Assembly: GCA_947561715.1 (NCBI GenBank) | Contig: OX387201.1 | Span: 21,838,001-21,902,000, forward strand | Direction: 5' to 3' | DNA: 64,000 nt | From: Ascidia mentula | Lineage: Eukaryota; Chordata; Ascidiacea; Phlebobranchia; Ascidiidae | Part shown: one piece after another, positions 58,805-64,000 of the stretch | Numbering within the stretch: position 1 is the first letter of the stretch | How the letters are laid out: each line of letters opens with the position of its first letter | Made by a program: the position numbers and the translations under genes | Notes under the pieces: model-generated | What the model saw: the letters and a program-made list of their open reading frames with translations, nothing else | Databases searched by the model: none | Told to the model about the DNA's origin: nothing

Positions 58805-60493
58805 TATTTAACTTATTTTATGAGGATAGTGAGAATACCATATGAATAATGTTACCAAAAATGCGGAAAAGGCTTTCACTTAACGCTGTTTGTTCCAAAA
58901 CAATTTAAAAAAGCGTCGCCTGAGGATGAAAACCGTGAAGGGAATAAAGACACCCAGTTAAGAACGAATTTAAAACATAAAGAAGGTATGTCCACTATGC
59001 TGTAAATAGTATTCTCCTTAGACCAACATTGATGATGAGGTACACCAACGCACACGTCAGTTGCTGGCGAGATTAAGTTTTCTCCACCTACATTTGAGGT
59101 GTGTCAGTAGAGTCGCGTCGGAGGAAGCCGTGGTAACTGACTCATTTTATCAACGTTTATTTGCATTGACAAGATTTTATATTTTAAAATAAAAAAAATA
59201 TTTCGCAAACGGGGTCTTGCCCAAAGAACAACTCGCAGGCAAACCCAAAGAGAGAGAGAGAGAGAGGGGGAGAGAGAGAGAGAGAGAGGGGAAGAGGGAG
59301 ATTTCGAAGCTATAACTCAATTAAGCTATATTCATATTAACTATGTTGCTTACTTATAATGCGTGTGTGTTTTTTGTTACTTTTTGTTACACTCAAGACA
59401 CAGTGTTAAGCGTGTTGTTAGTTGTTGTTGCACTAAACAAATCAAAAACAACAAACAAACTGTTTAATTAAATGGTGACTTTCCCCACCATAGTTCACAA
59501 ACTTGGGTGCAACATACTTTTGATTTGATTACTTTAAATAGAAAAGCCAAAACAAATATGCCATCAACTGCGTTTATCATAAGTACTATAATGAGCTACA
59601 TGCAGCGGAGCACCGAGGTAGACATGCGACTGAACGGGCAGAAAAACAACAACACGAAGCAACACGTCAGAGTCACATCACGTGACAACAGCACCAACAA
59701 CTCGGCAGCGACGTCATCAGTTGTCATTTATGTTTTGTGATGGTTTGTGGTGCTGGACGTACACCCTCGGTTCTCCGCTGCATGCAACTCATTCAATCAT
59801 GTTACTAATGATAAACGCAGTTCCTATAACTAACACAATATAAAATATGTCTGAAAACAAGAACAGTAAAGAAAGGGCTAGTGATAAAAACAAATTGTTG
59901 TTTTTTTCTTTTTTAAACACCAAAAACATCCTTTATTATGTTTACTGCAAGGAACTGAAGATGCCCATGGGGCGAAATATATATTCCTGATCAAAGGCCA
60001 GGCTGATCCTGTAGTAAAAAGCTACTTCTTTTCTAGTATGATTACGAAAGTTACAGTGATCGCTAGGCCTGTATCTGCAGTTGTGGTTAGATCCCAATTT
60101 TTCAATTTTTGAATGCGTTGGGTTTTTATTCGCCGACGATCATGCATTGTTCGCTGGTACAACCCAAACCGGGTTGTTGATATCACTTTCTCTTCTTGGT
60201 TCTTTTTACATACTTTCGTTTTATTTCACATTTAAACTTCTATCCTTTTTTATTAGTAAATAACAATTCCCAGCTTTTTAATCATGCACACTTTTCCTTT
60301 TAATCGTGACACAACACATCTTAATGCGGGGAGTTACAACAAATCGTAATTTTATAATAAATCTACATGACATTTCGGTGAAATAAAACCACAGCACTTG
60401 ATAAATACCACATATAAATACATATAAATACATAAATACATATGACAATTGCAGGCAAACGTGAGTTTTTCAGCAGCACATTTACAAAAATAA
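58805..60493. other. right-arm intergenic DNA with GA tract and Penelope-derived end
   Basis: GA microsatellite at 59248-59300. The hammerhead-like segment CUGAAGAUGCCC...GGGGCGAAAU lies at about 59955-59995. The part from about 59645 is repeated at 62667 onward. Confidence 0.5.
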
Positions 60494-60978
60494 TTATGGC
60501 AGGCCGAGAGAATGCACGCCGACTGGATACATAGCACAGCAACGGAAACTCCCGGCAATATTGCAGTTGTTTCGTCGGTTCTTAGCGATTTTCTTATAAC
60601 CGGAATTCGAATCGTTTTCGTCATCTATTCCCCAACTTAATTTAAAAAAATATAATAATTCCAGCAACATATTATGATTATCTTAAAAAAAATCATTTGG
60701 TTGATTTATTTTATTGATATTCCAATGCTTTATAACAACTTTAAGGCTACAAATCGATCAATAATAATATCTCTACACAGTTCGTAAGTGCATAGGTTGT
60801 CTACCTGTTCTTGACAATCTAGTACTCGTCTTCACCAGGTGGTTTAAATGGATCCTTCCCAAAACCTACTACACACACCGTATGTCGCAGAGAATCGCCG
60901 TTTCCGTCAGAAGCCTTCTCCCAATCAGGATCGTAAAATATATCTGACGTGTACGGTTTAGGTTATACAACACTTCCA
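59645..60978. repeat. tandem duplication, unit 1
   Basis: About 98% identical by eye to 62667-64000 with an offset of about 3022 bp; the second unit runs off the window. It contains the 3' exons of gene E1. Confidence 0.85.
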
Positions 60979-61527
60979 TCTATTTTTAAAACAGAACTTA
61001 TTGAACCTTCATAGTGGGTATGGCGAAAGAATTTGCTCCGGTTTGAAACATACAGACCGACAGCAACTGGTCCAACATTCGCCACAACATTCTCCATCTC
61101 CTTTTCGTCTCCGGAAGTTTCCAACGATATCAAACCACTCATCCATGATAATTCCTCAGGTCTCTAATGTGAGAAAAAACATGAGTAAATATTCTTCAAC
61201 AACAAAAGAAAAGTAATTCATTCACCTGATCACTAAACCGAGTGAGAGAAATGCGGTAGGTGAATATGCCGTCCTCATACAATTTGTTGTGCTCCTCAAT
61301 TTCAATGCAATTTTTTCGCCAAATGTTTCTTCGTTCGTGGAGGTCGTGTTCGCTTGTGTAAACTTTTTCTTCATGAGGGATTAACATTATTTAGTTGACA
61401 CATGTATCAAAACCACTCGACATTTCTCAACAAATTAAAATTTTTCCCACTAACATATAAACTTACCATACTTTGCAGTCCACTTCGCCCATTCTTGCTC
61501 CAAGTGGTCTTCAAACTTTCTGTCCAT
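60494..61527 (-). pseudogene. gene E1: C1A peptidase-like gene with internal deletion and a stop
   Basis: Minus-strand exons 61467-61527 (start MDRKFEDHLEQEW, no signal peptide), 61225-61368 (propeptide, EHNKLYEDGIFTYR), 61006-61163, 60805-60943 and 60494-60635. The third is a fusion: it begins RPEELSWMSGLIS like exon 3 but continues GDEKEMENVVANVGPVAV like exon 5, so the exon with the catalytic Cys and exon 4 are gone. Exon 6 has the His (LRHTVCVVGFG), then a TAG where the partner has Trp (EDEYWIVKN). The last exon reads IAGSFRCCAMYP, with four extra residues. Clearly not an active peptidase. Confidence 0.75.
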
Positions 61528-61564
61528 TCTCTAGCGGTTGTAGATCTTAGCACTGATATCTAAT

Positions 61565-61725
61565 ATATGTGTATATATACTCGCAACAGCATGTGGGAAA
61601 ATGTGACGTATGATTTCACCATATCCATTCACAACGTACGTAGTTGAACACAACGGTGGGTGTGGGATTCATGATGTCAGCGGCAAAAATAACACAAGTC
61701 ATGGCTTCCCACGTTGCAATGCGTT
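61565..61725 (-). promoter_or_regulatory. promoter module of gene E1
   Basis: On the minus strand TACGTCAC (about 61603-61610), CCCACATGCTGTTG, then TATATATA (61572-61579), 45 bp from the start codon. Upstream it keeps the CCATATCC and ACACAAGTCAT blocks of the gene 2 promoter. Confidence 0.65.
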
Positions 61726-62666
61726 AACGTTTAGTATCACTCTGACGTTAGTTACAATGAAAAAGTAACTCCATTCATGGGTTGAACGCTACAGATGCAC
61801 CAATGATAAAGATTACTACTGGTATCAGGAAATAGTAGGTGGTAGGGTTGCATCCACAGAGACATTCTGCAAATGCAACTTGCCATTTCGATATGGCAAT
61901 CGTGCATTTTTATATATTTGCTTTTATTGGTGCCATAAATACTATTAATATTCACATTATTTTGCCCCTTTCTTTCTTTTCGATCTATTTAATGACGAAA
62001 AGTGGCTTTCTTTTATACGACCTGAAATGTCTTAACTAAAATAAAAATTTTTTTGCCTTCATCGGATCTTTCTTGGGGTAAGTGATTTGTTCGACGGAAC
62101 CGTAATGTGAAGGTTCGAGGAGAGTTATCTGACCTATAAATATTTGGCCAAGGCAAGGTTAGCATGTCGATATGACATGTGTTACTTGCGTCATATCTCC
62201 ACCATGTGTTGCGCCACTATATCAAATCAAATCATGTTTATTTTGCGAAAAAGCAACAATATACAAGGAAATGAAATGGCATGGGCACAGATAAAACCAT
62301 GAAGGTTATCAGGCGCCCATGAAGGTGATTTCCTCACGGAGAATCACCATCTGTCGTAGGATCGCAGCCAGTCGCACTGAGAGGTGATGGGTTGCGACAA
62401 GCTGCATGTGACGAAAGGTGGTCACCCGGCCGTGCTGGCCAAAGCAAAACGAATTATACGCGTTTTTTTTGTCTTTTGTGACGTAGTTATCGAACACCAT
62501 GTCGAGCGATGACGTCATCAAGCTATACAAACAGCTGTTGTCGGCGAAGAGCAAAGTCCAGATGGACGAGGAGAAAAATGGGTTTTGCTGGCCAAAGCAA
62601 AACCCATCGAAACGCAAACGCCAACTCGGTTCTCAGAACGTTTCCTTTGATCCACATCGACAGACC
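61726..62666. other. unique segment between the tandem units
   Basis: Mostly no recognisable feature. The part at 62300-62660 is GC-richer, with an open plus-strand frame starting MSSDDVIKLYKQLLSAKSKV that runs into the second tandem unit, and a minus-strand frame over the same stretch. It may be a transposon or gene fragment cut by the duplication junction. Confidence 0.4.
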
Positions 62667-64000
62667 TACAACAACACGAAGCAACACGTCAGAGTCACAT
62701 CACGTGACAACAGCACCAACAACTCGGCAGCGACGTCATCAGTTGTCATTTATGTTTTGTGATGGTTTGTGGTGCTGGACGTACACCCTCGGTTCTCCGC
62801 TGCATGCAACTCATTCAATCATGTTACTAATGATAAACGCAGTTCCTATAACTAACACAATATAAAATATGTCTGAAAACAAGAACAGTAAAGAAAGGGC
62901 TAGTGATAAAAACAAATTGTTGTTTTTTTCTTTTTTAAACACCAAAAACATCCTTTATTATGTTTACTGCAAGGAACTGAAGATGCCCATGGGGCGAAAT
63001 ATATATTCCTGATCAAAGGCCAGGCTGATCCTGTAGTAAAAAGCTACTTCTTCTCTAGTATGATTGCGAAAGTTACAGTGATCGCTAGGCCTGTATCTGC
63101 AGTTGTGGTTAGATCCCAATTTTTCAATTTTTGAATGCGTTGGGTTTTTATTCGCCGACGATCATGCATTGTTCGCTGGTACAACTCAAACCGGGGTTGT
63201 TGATATCACTTTCTCTTCTTGGTTCTTTTTACATACTTTCGTTTTATTTCACGTTTAAACTTTATCCTTTTTTATCAGTAAATAACAATTCCCAGCTTTT
63301 TAATCATGCACACTTTTCCTTTTAATCGTGACACAACACATCTTAATGTGGGGAGTTACAACAAATCGTAATTTTATAATAAATCTACATGACATTTCGG
63401 TGAAATAAAACCACAGCACTTGATAAATACCATATATAAATACATATAAATACATAAATACATATGACAATTGCAGGCAAACGTGAGTTTTTCAGCAGCA
63501 CATTTACAAAAATAATTATGGCAGGCCGAGAGAATGCACGCCGACTGGATACATAGCACAGCAACGGAAACTCCCGGCAATATTGCAGTTGTTTCGTCGG
63601 TTCTTAGCGATTTTCTTATAACCGGAATTCGGATCGTTTTTGTCATCTATTCCCCAACTTAATTAAAAAAAATATAATAATTCCAGCAACATATTATGAT
63701 TATCTTAAAAAAAATCATTTGGTTGATTTATTATATTGATATTCCAATGCTTTATAACAACTTTAAGGCTACAAATCGATCAATAATAATATCTCTACAC
63801 AGTTCGTAAGTGCATAGATTGTCTACCTGTTCTTGACAATCCAGTACTCGTCTTCACCAGGTGGTTTAAATGGATCCTTCCCAAAACCTACTACACACAC
63901 CGTATGTCGCAGAGAATCGCCGTTTCCGTCAGAAGCCTTCTCCCAATCAGGATCGTAAAATATATCTGACGTGTACGGTTTAGGTTATACAACACTTCCA
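62667..64000. repeat. tandem duplication, unit 2 (continues beyond window)
   Basis: Second copy of 59645-60978, including the hammerhead-like segment at about 62980 and the 3' exons of gene E2. Confidence 0.85.
63516..64000 (-). CDS. gene E2: 3' exons of a C1A peptidase-like gene (partial)
   Basis: Minus-strand exons 63827-63965 (DIFYDPDWEKASDGNG, LRHTVCVVGFG, EDEYWIVKN) and 63516-63657 (SWGIDDKNDPNSGYKK, ends HSLGLP). Catalytic His and Asn are present and the Trp codon disrupted in E1 is intact. The upstream exons lie beyond the window, so it is unknown whether this copy kept the Cys exon. Confidence 0.7.

Larger units (their letters stand above)
44120..60490. repeat. right arm of the inverted duplication (with later insertions)
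   Basis: Reverse complement of 11533-39870 minus insertions. It contains gene C', a CACTA element, the empty sites of the Polinton and Penelope insertions, a 183-bp hairpin insertion, gene B and the GA tract. Confidence 0.85.

Noticed and set aside
62309-62762. Two opposing frames in the GC-richer stretch
   Set aside because: Neither has a recognisable domain; the plus-strand frame ends inside the tandem repeat junction. Kept only as a note in the segment description.

Overview
The window looks like animal (metazoan) nuclear DNA: AT-rich, with small phase-consistent introns bounded by GT-AG, TATA-box promoters and many young transposable elements. A marine invertebrate chordate such as a tunicate would fit, but nothing in the sequence proves the lineage. 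The resident host genes are a cluster of papain-family (C1A) cysteine-peptidase-like genes with an unusual active-site signature, LPxCWIF(S/A)A in place of CGSCWAFS, and start exons that encode no signal peptide. I count at least eight full, partial or broken copies: gene 1 plus a duplicated 5' half (1.4-5.7 kb, -), gene 2 (5.9-7.8 kb, -), gene A (16.2-17.8 kb, +), gene C (35.1-37.1 kb, +), gene D (39.9-41.1 kb, +, 5' half only), C' (45.8-47.8 kb, -), gene B (57.3-58.8 kb, -), and a tandem pair E1/E2 (60.5-61.5 kb and 63.5-64.0+ kb, -). Most copies have lost a different catalytic element, so the family looks like a mixture of a few potentially active enzymes and many pseudo-proteases.

The large-scale architecture is an inverted duplication. 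The left arm (about 11.5-39.9 kb) and the right arm (about 44.1-60.5 kb) were originally about 8.5-9.5 kb each and are separated by a spacer of about 4.2 kb. After the duplication each arm received its own insertions, and the other arm keeps the matching empty site. The left arm carries a whole-looking 14.8-kb Polinton/Maverick (18,469-33,296; 6-bp target duplication; about 404-bp terminal inverted repeats) and a 5'-truncated Penelope-like element (33,738-34,720; 14-bp target duplication). The right arm carries a 7.9-kb CACTA/CMC-type DNA transposon (47,886-55,763; TA duplication) and a 183-bp insertion with a perfect 37-bp hairpin (56,372-56,554; 15-bp duplication).

The Polinton encodes protein-primed DNA polymerase B, integrase with a chromodomain, packaging ATPase, adenain-like protease, and major and minor capsid proteins. 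It also carries several small Polinton proteins and an accessory BIR-domain (inhibitor-of-apoptosis-like) gene beside its right terminus.

The most striking find is nested inside the CACTA element. It is a 762-bp insertion (54,737-55,498) flanked by a 13-bp target duplication and holding four identical, canonical type-I hammerhead ribozymes. They form two tandem pairs in inverted orientation with an exact 284-bp period, the organisation expected of a Penelope-dependent retrozyme. Degenerate or minimal hammerhead-like motifs also occur in other Penelope-derived fragments (11.44, 12.03, 12.22, 33.82, 50.4-50.6, 59.96 and 62.98 kb).

The rest is intergenic repeat-rich DNA: a shared CRE/E-box/TATA promoter module upstream of several peptidase copies, a dispersed CACGTG-containing module, a 23-bp minisatellite with a TGACGTT motif in most units, a 21-bp minisatellite coding for a Gly-rich hinge in gene 1, and simple repeats.
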